Assembly (NCBI GenBank): GCA_964649265.1
Contig: CAZYPB010000005.1
Location: forward strand, 1-38,168
Length of the DNA: 38,168 nt
DNA from: CAZYPB01 sp964649265
GTDB taxonomy: Archaea > Micrarchaeota > Micrarchaeia > Burarchaeales > JAKAKT01
Direction: 5' to 3'
Notes under the pieces: model-generated
The model's database searches: none
What the model saw: only the letters and a program-made list of their open reading frames with translations
What the model was told of the DNA's origin: nothing
Made by a program: the position numbers and the translations under genes
Shown: in pieces, positions 16,634 to 25,553 of the stretch
Layout of the letters: each line of letters starts with the position of its first letter
Numbering within the stretch: position 1 is the stretch's first letter

Positions 16634-18304
16634 TTACTCATTTCTGGGTTTGAGTGCATCCCTTGCTATAATGTACATAGCATGAGACCATGCCAGGGGC
16701 ACAACCCATCTTGGTTTTCCATCGACACCCAATTGCTCTGGGAAGAACCCATGTTCGTTGCATGATCCCTCCACAAGGGAAAGCAGTTCAGTTGCTCTTT
16801 CCTTATCGCCCAATTGAGAGTAATACCAGGAGAGCCATGCGGTGCATAGAGGCCATATCCCTCCCTTTTTAGGGTAACCATCATTCTCATATCTGATAAC
16901 GCCGAGTTCTAACAGAAGCGTCTCCTCCAGTACTTTTATTGACCTTACCATCCTCTCATCATCTGGAGAGACTATACCGAATGGAACCGACACGCCTATT
17001 AGGCTAGCATCTGGAACGGAATCAGCAGAATCCTCGTTTATTGTTCTTATAAGAATCCCTTCCTCATCAAAGAATATCTTTGAGAACTCCTTTTTCAATT
17101 CCTCTGAAAGCTCGATCCAGTTATCCTTATACATCCCAAGGGATTGGGCTATCTCATGTGCACCCCTTAGCCCCGCATATATGGAAGCACACGAATATGC
17201 GTGAAGTCCTGGGCGCTCCTCCCAAAGATCGACAGATATTCCTGGGGAGTATAAGAAATCAGAAAGTTTTTTTGCGCATTCTTCAACCCGGGGGAAGAGT
17301 TTTCGTAAAAGACCTATATCTTTGTACTGTTTGTTGTGCTGTAAAAGGGCCCACAAAAATGAACCGATCTGATCAACCTGGTTCGACCATGATGGGCCAA
17401 ATGTACCATCAAGACAATACCTCTGGTTGAAATCCCCTTTATTACTTACAGAACCAAGCCAGGAGAGTAGGTCCTCTGCCCTTTGCTCGTTTCCGAGCAG
17501 GTCAATAGCCCTTGCAATGTAGGATGCATCTCTGGGCCAACAGTAACCATAACCTCCTGAATACCTGTACTCTGGATCGAATTCTGGTGCTGCTATAACC
17601 CCGCCACTTGTTCCCTGGAGTATACTCAGTACCATTGATGATTTTATCCTCTCATTGCTTTCCCATCTTTTTGATGTCCTGTATTTCAGCTCATCAAACC
17701 CCACATAATGGGCTTTTTTTAGTATCTCTGAAACGTTTTTCATGTTGTTTCCTGCTGCAATGTAGATCTCTGGATTCGGTGAGAGAACTGCTGCTGCCTC
17801 GCAATCCCGCATCGCGAAATCTGAGCCGCTCAATTCCCCTTTCTCTAAACCTTCTCCAAGAAAGTGACCGCACGCGTGCTGTTCAAAAGGAGCCCTCATA
17901 CCGAACCAAAAGTTCCTTCTGAAGAACATTATTGAATTATTAGTGTATTGAACGGAATTCTCAACAGTTGAGCATAATATCCTCATTATCCAGTGCAGTG
18001 CAACCTTGTTACTTGAATTTACTTTCAGCGCTAAAACTGGTTCCTGGGAATCAACGAAAAATTCAGTTGGTCCAAAATAACCAATTCCCTTTTCTATTCT
18101 GTATTTTTCCTCATCAACCCACTCAAGTTCGCCTTTCTCAGAGTAAACACCTACCCTAAGCCTTGCGTCATGAGTTATATCAATTGGATAAAAGAACCTT
18201 GAAAACCTGTTTTTTACTAGTGAAACATTAAGGGAACTGTTTCCTATAAGTGCGGAATACACCAAATCAGAATCATAATCGAAGTTCAGTGCAATCTCCT
18301 CCAA
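16634..18304 (-). CDS. GH15 family glucoamylase-like glycoside hydrolase
   Basis: 556 residues. An N-terminal beta-sandwich (about 1-200) is followed by an (alpha/alpha)6 barrel. Typical GH15 motifs are present: GYGYCWPRDASYIARA, the general-acid region LWEERPGLHAYS, and the region of the second Glu, RYENDGYPKKGGIWPLCTAW. These enzymes release glucose from alpha-1,4/1,6-glucans or cleave trehalose-type substrates. The start is uncertain: TTG 18304 overlaps the upstream GH57 gene by 19 nt and lies in the GGAGGAG ribosome site, so a start a few codons later is possible. No signal peptide is visible, so it is probably cytoplasmic. Confidence 0.85.
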   Translation of the reverse strand: MEEIALNFDYDSDLVYSALIGNSSLNVSLVKNRFSRFFYPIDITHDARLRVGVYSEKGELEWVDEEKYRIEKGIGYFGPTEFFVDSQEPVLALKVNSSNKVALHWIMRILCSTVENSVQYTNNSIMFFRRNFWFGMRAPFEQHACGHFLGEGLEKGELSGSDFAMRDCEAAAVLSPNPEIYIAAGNNMKNVSEILKKAHYVGFDELKYRTSKRWESNERIKSSMVLSILQGTSGGVIAAPEFDPEYRYSGGYGYCWPRDASYIARAIDLLGNEQRAEDLLSWLGSVSNKGDFNQRYCLDGTFGPSWSNQVDQIGSFLWALLQHNKQYKDIGLLRKLFPRVEECAKKLSDFLYSPGISVDLWEERPGLHAYSCASIYAGLRGAHEIAQSLGMYKDNWIELSEELKKEFSKIFFDEEGILIRTINEDSADSVPDASLIGVSVPFGIVSPDDERMVRSIKVLEETLLLELGVIRYENDGYPKKGGIWPLCTAWLSWYYSQLGDKERATELLSLVEGSCNEHGFFPEQLGVDGKPRWVVPLAWSHAMYIIARDALKPRNE

Positions 18305-19461
18305 AGATCGTCAAGTATGTTCCTGTAATTCATGTAAGCTTTGTAAGGACTCTTGTAAGGCGAGAAATAATCATGGACCTCCTCATCTATTGAGAACTTT
18401 GTGCACATATAATAGAGGTGATCTGAATTCTGGAGAAGCCTCCAAACATACTCGTTGTTATTCTGTTTTGAGGGACCCTCCAGAGCTTGGAGAAGATCAA
18501 AGCAATCATACTGCATATCATTGGAAAGCCATGCTGATGCATCTCTCTCAGTGTCTGCCCATGAAACCGGAGATGGGGAGGACACATCGCCCACTGCGGG
18601 ATAACTGCTTAGAAGCTCGCTTGGATTCATGAAATCAAGTCCTGGATATTTCAGAACCTCTTCTGGGAATCTCCTTAGGAAATCGAATATCCCGGTATCC
18701 GCCCACTGGTGCTCCCCGAATGTCTCATAATCCATGAACAGGTTTATTAGATCTCCAGGTGATTCATTCAACCATGATGAATATTTCTCAGGAGATAGCG
18801 GATAACCAACCCATCTGACATCTGAGAATCTGTATGCTATATCATCGGATAGTTTGTAGTTTCTTAGCAGAACTTTCAGTTGATTTGTCCCGTTTGCACG
18901 GTATAGATTGTTTGGGGATCTGTTTCCAAGCAGCTTTGTTGTTCCTTCAGTTATGATTCCAGAATAACCCATATCCTCAACTATACGTGCTATCTCATTT
19001 GAGAACAGCGCCTCCGTGTTTCGGAATACCTTTGAGTTTGTTTTGAAAAAAGAACCCACAAGCTTTTTGTGGAGATTTACCTGCTCTTTGAATTCATGTT
19101 TGTTTCTGAAAAGAGAGCATAGGGAATGGTAGTATGTTTCTCCAAGTATCTCAACACAGCCCGTGTCAACAAGGCTTCTGAAACTATCCAACAGCTCTGG
19201 ATGGTATCTGGCGCATTGTTCCAGGAATATCCCGGTTATTGAGAAAGATACCTTGAACCTGCCGTTATGTTTGTTTATTAGGTCAAGCAGCATTCTGTTT
19301 GTTGGGAGATAACATTTCTCTGCGACCCTAAGGAACACCTCCCTGTTCAGCGAATCATCAAAGTAACGACTATACATGTCCCCGGAATTCCCATCAAAAA
19401 CAGAGAATCTCCTCAGACGAACAGGCTGGTGAACTTGAAAATACATACAGACCGAAGTCAC
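18286..19461 (-). CDS. GH57 family alpha-amylase-like hydrolase
   Basis: 391 residues from a GTG start at 19461, 12 nt after the upstream stop and with GGTG just before it. GH57 landmarks: MYFQVHQPVRL at the N-terminus, GETYYHSLCSLF, the presumed nucleophile region FRNTEALFSNE, and the acid/base region LFMDYETFGEHQWAD, then SWADTERDASAWL. It is probably an intracellular alpha-glucan hydrolase or transferase. It is a close paralogue of the GH57 at 21231-22442; the two share a 77-nt identical stretch (18673-18749 here). It overlaps the GH15 gene by 19 nt. Confidence 0.88.
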   Translation of the reverse strand: MTSVCMYFQVHQPVRLRRFSVFDGNSGDMYSRYFDDSLNREVFLRVAEKCYLPTNRMLLDLINKHNGRFKVSFSITGIFLEQCARYHPELLDSFRSLVDTGCVEILGETYYHSLCSLFRNKHEFKEQVNLHKKLVGSFFKTNSKVFRNTEALFSNEIARIVEDMGYSGIITEGTTKLLGNRSPNNLYRANGTNQLKVLLRNYKLSDDIAYRFSDVRWVGYPLSPEKYSSWLNESPGDLINLFMDYETFGEHQWADTGIFDFLRRFPEEVLKYPGLDFMNPSELLSSYPAVGDVSSPSPVSWADTERDASAWLSNDMQYDCFDLLQALEGPSKQNNNEYVWRLLQNSDHLYYMCTKFSIDEEVHDYFSPYKSPYKAYMNYRNILDDLWRRLH

Positions 19462-19473
19462 GACTACACCGTT

Positions 19474-20862
19474 TCATGCTTTTCCAACTTTGTCTATCTT
19501 CATATCAGCATATTTAATGGAAACCTCTCCCTGATCAAACCAAAAGTCAGATCCCCAGTACACATAACAACTTGTTTGGGCATTTAGAACAGCTTCCTCA
19601 GCTTCCTTGTATCCCTCTGCATTTGGTTTCAGTTTATGGAGCCTCTGGCTCAGCTTATCGAGTTTTCTCTTTATATTTAGCCTTCTATCTCCCTCAAGCC
19701 ATTGCTGGTGCCCGCCTATCCAAGAGCCACCCTTCTTTTTTATGAAAATTGGTGAGAACACCTTGTCTGCCTTATCCCAATCAACTTTCCCCAAATGCTT
19801 TTTGAGCAAGGTTTCAATGTATTGTGAAACACATAGCGAATCGACTTTCTGATCATTGAACTTTTCAAAGAACGGAGTGAATGAATCAAAGAAAAATTGG
19901 TTCATCATGACATTACCATTCTCCCCATCGGATGTTGGAACAAGGAGTGCCGGTATTAACTTAGCTTTCAGGGATGCTCTCTCCCTTATAATCCAAACTG
20001 CCTTGTCGTATACTCCCCCTGCGCCGCATCCACTCTGGTGGTCTATTCCCGGCTCCCTTACAACAGCAACAATTGATTCTGTTTTCCCACCAGATGTTGC
20101 CGAGAGCACATGTGGTTCGTTGAAAAGTTTGAATCTGTTCCATTCCCCCCCTTTAAGCTCAAGCGGGCATGCTCCGGGGTTTTCAACAGCAGGCAGTATA
20201 AGCCATCTGTAGCCCGCATTCTTAAGTGTCTTTATCAGGTAGAACAGATCATCTTCATTTCCAGGTATTCCCATCTCCGGAAGCCAGAAGCCCTTAACTC
20301 CTGAGAGAGCTTTATCTCCAAAGAGGTTCTTGAATTTCACCCTCCATCTATCTATTTGGGCAGCCCAGTCTGCTTTTGGAATTGCCGGAAAATATGGGTG
20401 GTAGTATCCAGTTCCAGTGAACTCAATAGAATCAGGGTATTTGATTAGAACTTCTCTGTACTGCCCTATTATGTTTCCAAGCGTCTCCTCTGAGCCAGTC
20501 ATGTCAACATGAACTCTCATGTTGTTGAAACCATCTGAAGAACAGAGGCGTTCCAAACTCTCTAGAAGTGTTCCTGAAAAATCAAGCATTATCTTGGGGT
20601 CATGTCCCTGCTCAGTAAGTTTCTTAATGAATTTTGCGGGGTTTGCGTATGCCATTGCCATCTTCCGTGCATCGTAGTTTCCCTCATAGAGCATCTTCTC
20701 AAGATTTCCCACCAATGACTCATCATGCCATGTCTTCTTATTCAGAATCTTTTTTGGGTAAATGAACCATATAAGTGGTTGGTGCATATGAAGCCAGGGG
20801 ACATATATGGCCTTAGCTCTAGAGATCTTTTTTTCCGGGGATGTTTTTTTATTTGGGGGCAT
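19474..20862 (-). CDS. GH57 family glycoside hydrolase, divergent type
   Basis: 462 residues. It starts with a lysine-rich leader and then IYVPWLHMHQPLIWF, the GH57 HQP motif. Further on are FTGTGYYHPYFPAIP, VKGFWLPEMGIPG (presumed nucleophile Glu region), VPTSDGENGNVMMN (presumed acid/base region) and a C-terminal helical part with WIGGHQQWLEGDRR. It differs clearly from the two paralogous GH57 enzymes beside it, so it may act on another linkage. ATG 20862 follows an AGGTG site and lies 10 nt after the small DUF5752-like gene. Confidence 0.83.
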   Translation of the reverse strand: MPPNKKTSPEKKISRAKAIYVPWLHMHQPLIWFIYPKKILNKKTWHDESLVGNLEKMLYEGNYDARKMAMAYANPAKFIKKLTEQGHDPKIMLDFSGTLLESLERLCSSDGFNNMRVHVDMTGSEETLGNIIGQYREVLIKYPDSIEFTGTGYYHPYFPAIPKADWAAQIDRWRVKFKNLFGDKALSGVKGFWLPEMGIPGNEDDLFYLIKTLKNAGYRWLILPAVENPGACPLELKGGEWNRFKLFNEPHVLSATSGGKTESIVAVVREPGIDHQSGCGAGGVYDKAVWIIRERASLKAKLIPALLVPTSDGENGNVMMNQFFFDSFTPFFEKFNDQKVDSLCVSQYIETLLKKHLGKVDWDKADKVFSPIFIKKKGGSWIGGHQQWLEGDRRLNIKRKLDKLSQRLHKLKPNAEGYKEAEEAVLNAQTSCYVYWGSDFWFDQGEVSIKYADMKIDKVGKA

Positions 20863-20872
20863 ACCTGCACCT

Positions 20873-21172
20873 TTAAATTCTCTTTATAAGATCTTTTCTG
20901 TATTCCTCTCCGTCTCCTTTTGCAGTGGATATTCTCTTTGCTGCTCCCTTTTCTCCAACAAACTCCAGCCAGCCTGAGAAATGGCCGTTCTTTCCATGGT
21001 AGAGAACACTCTGCACAGGAACTGTCTTTAGCCTGCTTACTAATTCATCTATATCCCTTGCTCTACCCACTTCCCGCCCTTCTGGAAGTCTGAAGACAAA
21101 CTCCTCTGCAGGGGCACATATCTTTTTCTTGTGCCTTGTTTTCTTTACCTTTATTAGTCTCTTCTTTGGCAT
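20873..21172 (-). CDS. Small DUF5752-like protein (paralogue)
   Basis: 99 residues from ATG 21172, preceded by GGAGGTG. After a lysine/arginine-rich N-terminus come AEEFVFRLPEGREVGRARD, SVLYHGKNGHFSGWLEFVGE and a basic tail, matching the protein at 16247-16543 over its whole length. It lies between two GH57 genes in the glucan operon. The same context twice suggests a function tied to these enzymes, but no catalytic motif is visible. Confidence 0.6.
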   Translation of the reverse strand: MPKKRLIKVKKTRHKKKICAPAEEFVFRLPEGREVGRARDIDELVSRLKTVPVQSVLYHGKNGHFSGWLEFVGEKGAAKRISTAKGDGEEYRKDLIKRI

Positions 21173-21230
21173 AACCACACCTCCCAAAAGAGTATATAAG
21201 TATTAAATCAGGGGTATTTAAAGGTGGAGG

Positions 21231-22442
21231 TTATTTTTTCTTCTTGTTTTTCAGTTCTATCCTCTCCTTAAAGTCCCTTATTATGTTCATGTAATTTATG
21301 AACCCCTCATACGGATTCTGATAATGAGAGAAATATTTGTGAACATCGCCATCAGCAAGGCACTTTGTGCATAGGTAATAGAGGTGATCTGAATTCTGGA
21401 GAAGCCTCCATATGTGGAGCATCTCTTTGTTTCCCATGTTCTTAAGTGGTGCTTCCAATTCCTGTAGTAGATTAAATGCCATTCTCTGCATATCATTTCC
21501 AAGCCATGCAGAGGTATCTCGTTCAATATCCGCCCATGAAATGGTGTTTGGAACGTCTATTTCCCCTAATGCATTGTAATCCTCAACTAATTCAGAAGGA
21601 GTTTTGAAGTCCAATTCCGAGTATTTGAGAGCATATTCTGGGAAGTGCCTTAGGAAATCGAATATCCCGGTATCCGCCCACTGGTGCTCCCCGAATGTCT
21701 CATAATCCATGAACAGGTTTATTATGTGGCCAGGGGTTGATCTCAGCCATGATGCATATTTCTCTGCTGTTAGCGGCCATTCGCTCCACCAACGGGCTGA
21801 GAACCTGTATGCCACATCATCCGAAAGCCTGTAGTTCCTCATCATCACCTTTATTCTCTTTGTTCCTTTCACAGTGTATAGGTAATTGGGAGATCTCCAT
21901 CCGAGTATTCTCTCGATTCCCTCTGTTACAATCCCCTTGTAACCCATCCCTTCAACTAATTTTGCTATCTCATTTGAGAAAAGGGTCTCTGTGTTTCGGA
22001 ATACTGTTGGTTTTATTCCAGTAACTGACTTCAGTTTGTCCCTGTGCATCTCCACCTGATCGTGGAACTCCTTTTTCTCAGGATCTGAGAAAAGTGATGA
22101 AAGTGAGTGGTAGTACGTTTCATTAAGGAAATCAACGCATCCAGTGTCTGCTAGCTGTTTGAAAGTCTCGAGTAAATCGGGCCTATATCTCTCGCATTGT
22201 TCAAGGAAAACTCCGGTTATGCTGTAACTTATTTTGAATTTGCCCCTGTGTTTACCTACTAGTTCAAGGAGAAGTTTGTTTGTTGGCATATAGCATTTAT
22301 CTGTTACTTTGTTGAACACTTTCTCGTTCAGCTTATCATCAAAATAGAGATTCTGTAATTTGCCCTTTTTCTCACCTAGGAACGAGTAGTGCTTTAATCT
22401 CGCTGGCTGATGCACCTGAAAATATATACATATAGAAGGCAA
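21231..22442 (-). CDS. GH57 family alpha-amylase-like hydrolase (paralogue)
   Basis: About 403 residues from TTG 22442 (MPSICIYFQVHQPARL...). That start is preferred to GTG 22448, which lies inside the GAGGTG ribosome site. Same landmarks as the GH57 at 18286: IYFQVHQPARL, NETYYHSLSSLF, FRNTETLFSNE, LFMDYETFGEHQWAD and SWADIERDTSAWL. The two paralogues flank the divergent GH57 and one DUF5752-like gene. A 77-nt block (21648-21724) is identical to 18673-18749, which suggests gene conversion over the active-site codons. It lies 39 nt after the glycosyltransferase gene. Confidence 0.88.
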   Translation of the reverse strand: MPSICIYFQVHQPARLKHYSFLGEKKGKLQNLYFDDKLNEKVFNKVTDKCYMPTNKLLLELVGKHRGKFKISYSITGVFLEQCERYRPDLLETFKQLADTGCVDFLNETYYHSLSSLFSDPEKKEFHDQVEMHRDKLKSVTGIKPTVFRNTETLFSNEIAKLVEGMGYKGIVTEGIERILGWRSPNYLYTVKGTKRIKVMMRNYRLSDDVAYRFSARWWSEWPLTAEKYASWLRSTPGHIINLFMDYETFGEHQWADTGIFDFLRHFPEYALKYSELDFKTPSELVEDYNALGEIDVPNTISWADIERDTSAWLGNDMQRMAFNLLQELEAPLKNMGNKEMLHIWRLLQNSDHLYYLCTKCLADGDVHKYFSHYQNPYEGFINYMNIIRDFKERIELKNKKKK

Positions 22443-22481
22443 AACCACACCTCTTTTTAACGCGTTTGTTGTGCAGTATTT

Positions 22482-23801
22482 TTAATTCTTTGCAACCTCC
22501 CTGTAAACCCCAAGAGTCTTTGTTGCGCACTTGTCCCACGTAAATTTCTTTACCTCTATTAGCTCATTGTGCGCAAGTGTATTGCTAAGTGCCGGGTATT
22601 TCAAAACTGCAAGCATGTATTCCGCCATAAGGTCTATGTCCCAGAAGTCTGATTTCAGGTTGTGCTTTGTTGCCTCTCCAACTCCTGAGCTCTTTGAGAG
22701 AATAACTGGGGTCCCGGAGCACATTGCTTCAAGCGCAGTTATCCCGAAAGGTTCTGAAAGCGAAGGCATGACATAGATGTCGCTTTTCGCATAGACTTTT
22801 TTCAGTTGATCTGAAGGGATATAACCAGTGAATATTACGTTGTGCTGTATTCCGAGCTTGAATGTCTCGCGTATCATTGGGGGCAGAAGGCTTCCCTCCC
22901 CAACAACGAGGAATTTCACATTCTTCTCTTTTTCAAGAACCCTCTTTGCTGCCCATAGGAAGTGGAACGGACCTTTCTGCTCAGTAAGCCTCCCCAAGAA
23001 CAGAACGATTCTTGAGGGGTTGTTTGGGTCCCTTTTGTTGAATTTGCTTGGATCAACTCCATTGTAAACAACCCTTACCTTGTTTTTGTCTGCACCATAG
23101 TTCGAGGCTATCTGATCCCTTGTCCTATAGCTAACTGCAATCACCCTATCGGCATCATGTATTCCATTTATCTCCATCTTCATTATCTTGTCCCATGGAA
23201 CAGGTGCCCTATCAAATTCTGTTGAATGTATTGTCTGAACTCGGGGTATTCCTGTAAGTGATTTTATCTTAACAGCTGCAGGGACAGTGAGCCAATCGTG
23301 GTTATGGAGCAGGACATAGTTCCTGTATTTGTGATTCTTGACAACTGCCCCAACGCATCTCTTGTTGTAGTTCTCAACATCCAGCATGAAATTCCTTCCA
23401 TATAGCCCTCTCTCATCCTCCTCAATGTCCTCGAGAAGCTCTTCTGTTAACTTTGAGTAATCCTTAGCTTTTCCGATCATAAATTCCTGCGAGTTCTCAT
23501 GGTATGGAGAAAGAACACCTGTTTTCGTTGTTGAGGTTACCTGTATTATATTGACCCCTTCATCCTCGTAATTCTTTACCTTCACAACTGTCTCGTCTGG
23601 AAGTGTTCTAAGAACAGCTATCTCTGTCTCCCTTACCTTCTTTCCCGTTCTCGGCATGTAGAAATCCACCTCTACATTCATCTTAGCAAGGCATTTTGTT
23701 AATTCGTAGCAATGGACGCCAAGACCTCCGCTAACAAAAGGCGGAAACTCCCACCCAAGCATTGCAATATGCATTTTCTTTTTCTTAGGGAGATTACTCA
23801 T
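22482..23801 (-). CDS. Glycogen/starch synthase-like glycosyltransferase (GT4/GT5)
   Basis: 439 residues from ATG 23801. The GT-B fold shows in the N-terminal GWEFPPFVSGGLGVHCYEL, equivalent to the glycogen-synthase GGL loop, VLLHNHDWL, and a C-terminal nucleotide-sugar domain with LFLGRLTEQKGP, YVMPSLSEPFGITALEAM and GTPVILS. The E-x7-E motif (EPFGITALE) is typical of retaining enzymes. It is the first gene of the glucan operon, so it probably builds the alpha-glucan that the GH57 and GH15 enzymes trim or degrade. TATA-like CTTATAAGG lies upstream near 23850. Confidence 0.88.
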   Translation of the reverse strand: MSNLPKKKKMHIAMLGWEFPPFVSGGLGVHCYELTKCLAKMNVEVDFYMPRTGKKVRETEIAVLRTLPDETVVKVKNYEDEGVNIIQVTSTTKTGVLSPYHENSQEFMIGKAKDYSKLTEELLEDIEEDERGLYGRNFMLDVENYNKRCVGAVVKNHKYRNYVLLHNHDWLTVPAAVKIKSLTGIPRVQTIHSTEFDRAPVPWDKIMKMEINGIHDADRVIAVSYRTRDQIASNYGADKNKVRVVYNGVDPSKFNKRDPNNPSRIVLFLGRLTEQKGPFHFLWAAKRVLEKEKNVKFLVVGEGSLLPPMIRETFKLGIQHNVIFTGYIPSDQLKKVYAKSDIYVMPSLSEPFGITALEAMCSGTPVILSKSSGVGEATKHNLKSDFWDIDLMAEYMLAVLKYPALSNTLAHNELIEVKKFTWDKCATKTLGVYREVAKN

Positions 23802-23810
23802 TAGAACCAC

Positions 23811-23911
23811 TTGCTCCCGCTATAGGGAATAATACAATGATTGTGTGCCTTATAAGACTTTGTATGGAATTGGTTTAAATACTCCGGAGATAATGAAATA
23901 ACGGTGGTCGG
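23811..23911. promoter_or_regulatory. Divergent promoters of the glucan operon and TIM gene
   Basis: About 100 bp between divergent genes. Minus strand: CTTATAAGG near 23850-23858, about 50 nt before the glycosyltransferase ATG. Plus strand: TTTAAATA near 23874-23881, followed by a GGTGG site before ATG 23912. No longer repeat or palindrome was seen. Confidence 0.5.
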
Positions 23912-24734
23912 ATGGTAAGAACAATTATTGGCGGAAACTGGAAGATGAACAAAAAGGTCGATGAGGCCATTGCACTTGTAAGCGAACTGAATGATCTTGT
24001 TTCTTCAGCTGATTGCGATATTGTTATTTTCCCCCCCACAACTTGTCTCAAATCTGTTTGTGAGAAGCTAGATGGATCAAAGATTGAAGTTGGGGCGCAG
24101 ATGATCAACATAAACGAATCCGGCGCATTTACAGGTCAGATCTCTTCAGAGATGGCAGTTGATGTTGGATGCGCTTGGGTTCTTGTCGGGCACTCAGAAA
24201 CANNNNNNNNNNGTTGGAGAGTACAGCTCAACAGAGGATTATGAGAGTGCTCACAGGGAAGCGCTCCTTGAAGGGAGGCTTCCGGTTGAAACGGATGAGA
24301 GCGTTAATGCAAAAGTGAAAGGAGCCCTTTCAAAAAAACTCAATGCAATAATGTGCCTGGGGGAAACTGCTGTTGAAAGAGAGAACGGAAAAACAAAATC
24401 AGTTGTTGAAAGACAGGTGAGAGAAGGGCTTGTAGAAGTGCCCTCTGAGCAGGTTGATAATCTGGTTATTGCATACGAACCAAGGTGGGCGATTGGGAAG
24501 GGGAAGGAAGCCGCGACACCTGAGCAGGCGCAGGATGTTCATTCTTTGATACGAAAAACACTAAAAGATCTTTACCCAGAAAAGGGGGATGGAATAAGAA
24601 TACAATACGGAGGAAATGTGAACCCGGACAACATAGAGGGCTTCATGTCTCAGCAGGATATTAATGGAGCGCTTGTTGGTGGGGCTTCCCTTGATGCAGT
24701 GAAATTCTCAGAGATAATAATGAAAGCATTATGA
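23912..24734 (+). CDS. tpiA: Triosephosphate isomerase, bacterial-type, with a gap and an insertion
   Basis: The gene is one reading frame interrupted by ten N (24203-24212); the gap does not keep the frame, so its true length differs from ten. Motifs: GGNWKMNK with the catalytic Lys, LVGHSE with the catalytic His, YEPRWAIGKGK with the catalytic Glu, IQYGGNVNPDN and GALVGGASL. This is the longer bacterial/eukaryal form rather than the short archaeal one. Between GHSE and LPVETDESVN, where family members have only a few residues, there are over 20 extra (VGEYSSTEDYESAHREALLEG plus the gap). The last six bases overlap the convergent kinase-like gene. Confidence 0.88.
24203..24212. other. Assembly gap (10 N) inside the TIM gene
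   Basis: Ten undetermined bases, the usual placeholder for a gap of unknown size. The reading frame before and after differs by one, so the real gap is not ten bases if the gene is intact. Confidence 0.95.
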
Positions 24735-25553
24735 ACCCATCAGTGTACTGAAGAACTTCCCATCCAATATATCTCCTGGAACCTTATTCGCTCTTTGGTA
24801 TTCCCTCTCAACTTCAGTTAAGAAACTTACAAAACGGGTAGTTTTTTTTGGGGGTGCACCTTCCAGGATTCTGCAGGACATAACAAGAATTTGAAATAAA
24901 TCATGCTGTATCTTTTCCTTTCTTGAAGTAGTTTTAGGAGTAATTTGCTTTGAATTCGGAATTCCCATACTAATAACATTTTCATCTTTAATCAGAAATT
25001 TTGGATCAACAACAACAAACAGTGGGTCTTCGGGTTGCGTTACAACTATATTATCGGTGAACAGATGGGAATGATAAACTCCGTTTGCATGCATCATGGC
25101 AATTCCCCTTACAACTCCCAGGAGCTGTTCCTCATCCATCTTAATCTTGTATTGAGCAGTTGAAAGTGGTTCTCCAGGGTAATGTAGTGAATAGTAGGAA
25201 CCATTGCCTGAATCAGAGTACCCAAGTGGTTTTTCAAACTGGATTATTCCTGCTCCTTTCATTGCCTCCCTTGCCAAAAGGGCGTTTCTGAACCAGGTCT
25301 CCACATCCCCGACTTGAAAGTGGATGTCCCCAGATATTTTAGATGTGATTATTATTTCAGATCTATCCTTTTTCTCTCTGGTTACTAACCCATTATCAAC
25401 AAAAGTTTTTGCAACCCATGATCCATAGCGTGAGTTAACTGGTTTCATTCCAGCAGTACTACTATCCAATATCTGCGGGAAATCCCTGTGGTGCACTACT
25501 GTGCCTCTGTTGGGCATTACCTTCTTTGTGTATTCTTTTGGCAGGGCATGCAC
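24729..25553 (-). CDS. Kinase-like fold protein, degenerate motifs
   Basis: 274 residues from GTG 25553, which follows the RibL stop directly with GGTGAG before it. The middle resembles a protein-kinase-like C-lobe: LGVVRGIAMMHANGVYHSHLFTDNIVV, where HSHLFTDN stands where an HRD...N loop would be, and FVVVDPKFL in place of DFG. The N-lobe has no obvious glycine loop, though a Lys/Glu pair could sit in WVAKTF and LLAREAM. It recalls small-molecule or RIO-like kinases. It is translationally coupled to RibL. Whether it is catalytic is open: the catalytic Asp of HRD is not in its usual place. Confidence 0.5.
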   Translation of the reverse strand: MHALPKEYTKKVMPNRGTVVHHRDFPQILDSSTAGMKPVNSRYGSWVAKTFVDNGLVTREKKDRSEIIITSKISGDIHFQVGDVETWFRNALLAREAMKGAGIIQFEKPLGYSDSGNGSYYSLHYPGEPLSTAQYKIKMDEEQLLGVVRGIAMMHANGVYHSHLFTDNIVVTQPEDPLFVVVDPKFLIKDENVISMGIPNSKQITPKTTSRKEKIQHDLFQILVMSCRILEGAPPKKTTRFVSFLTEVEREYQRANKVPGDILDGKFFSTLMGS

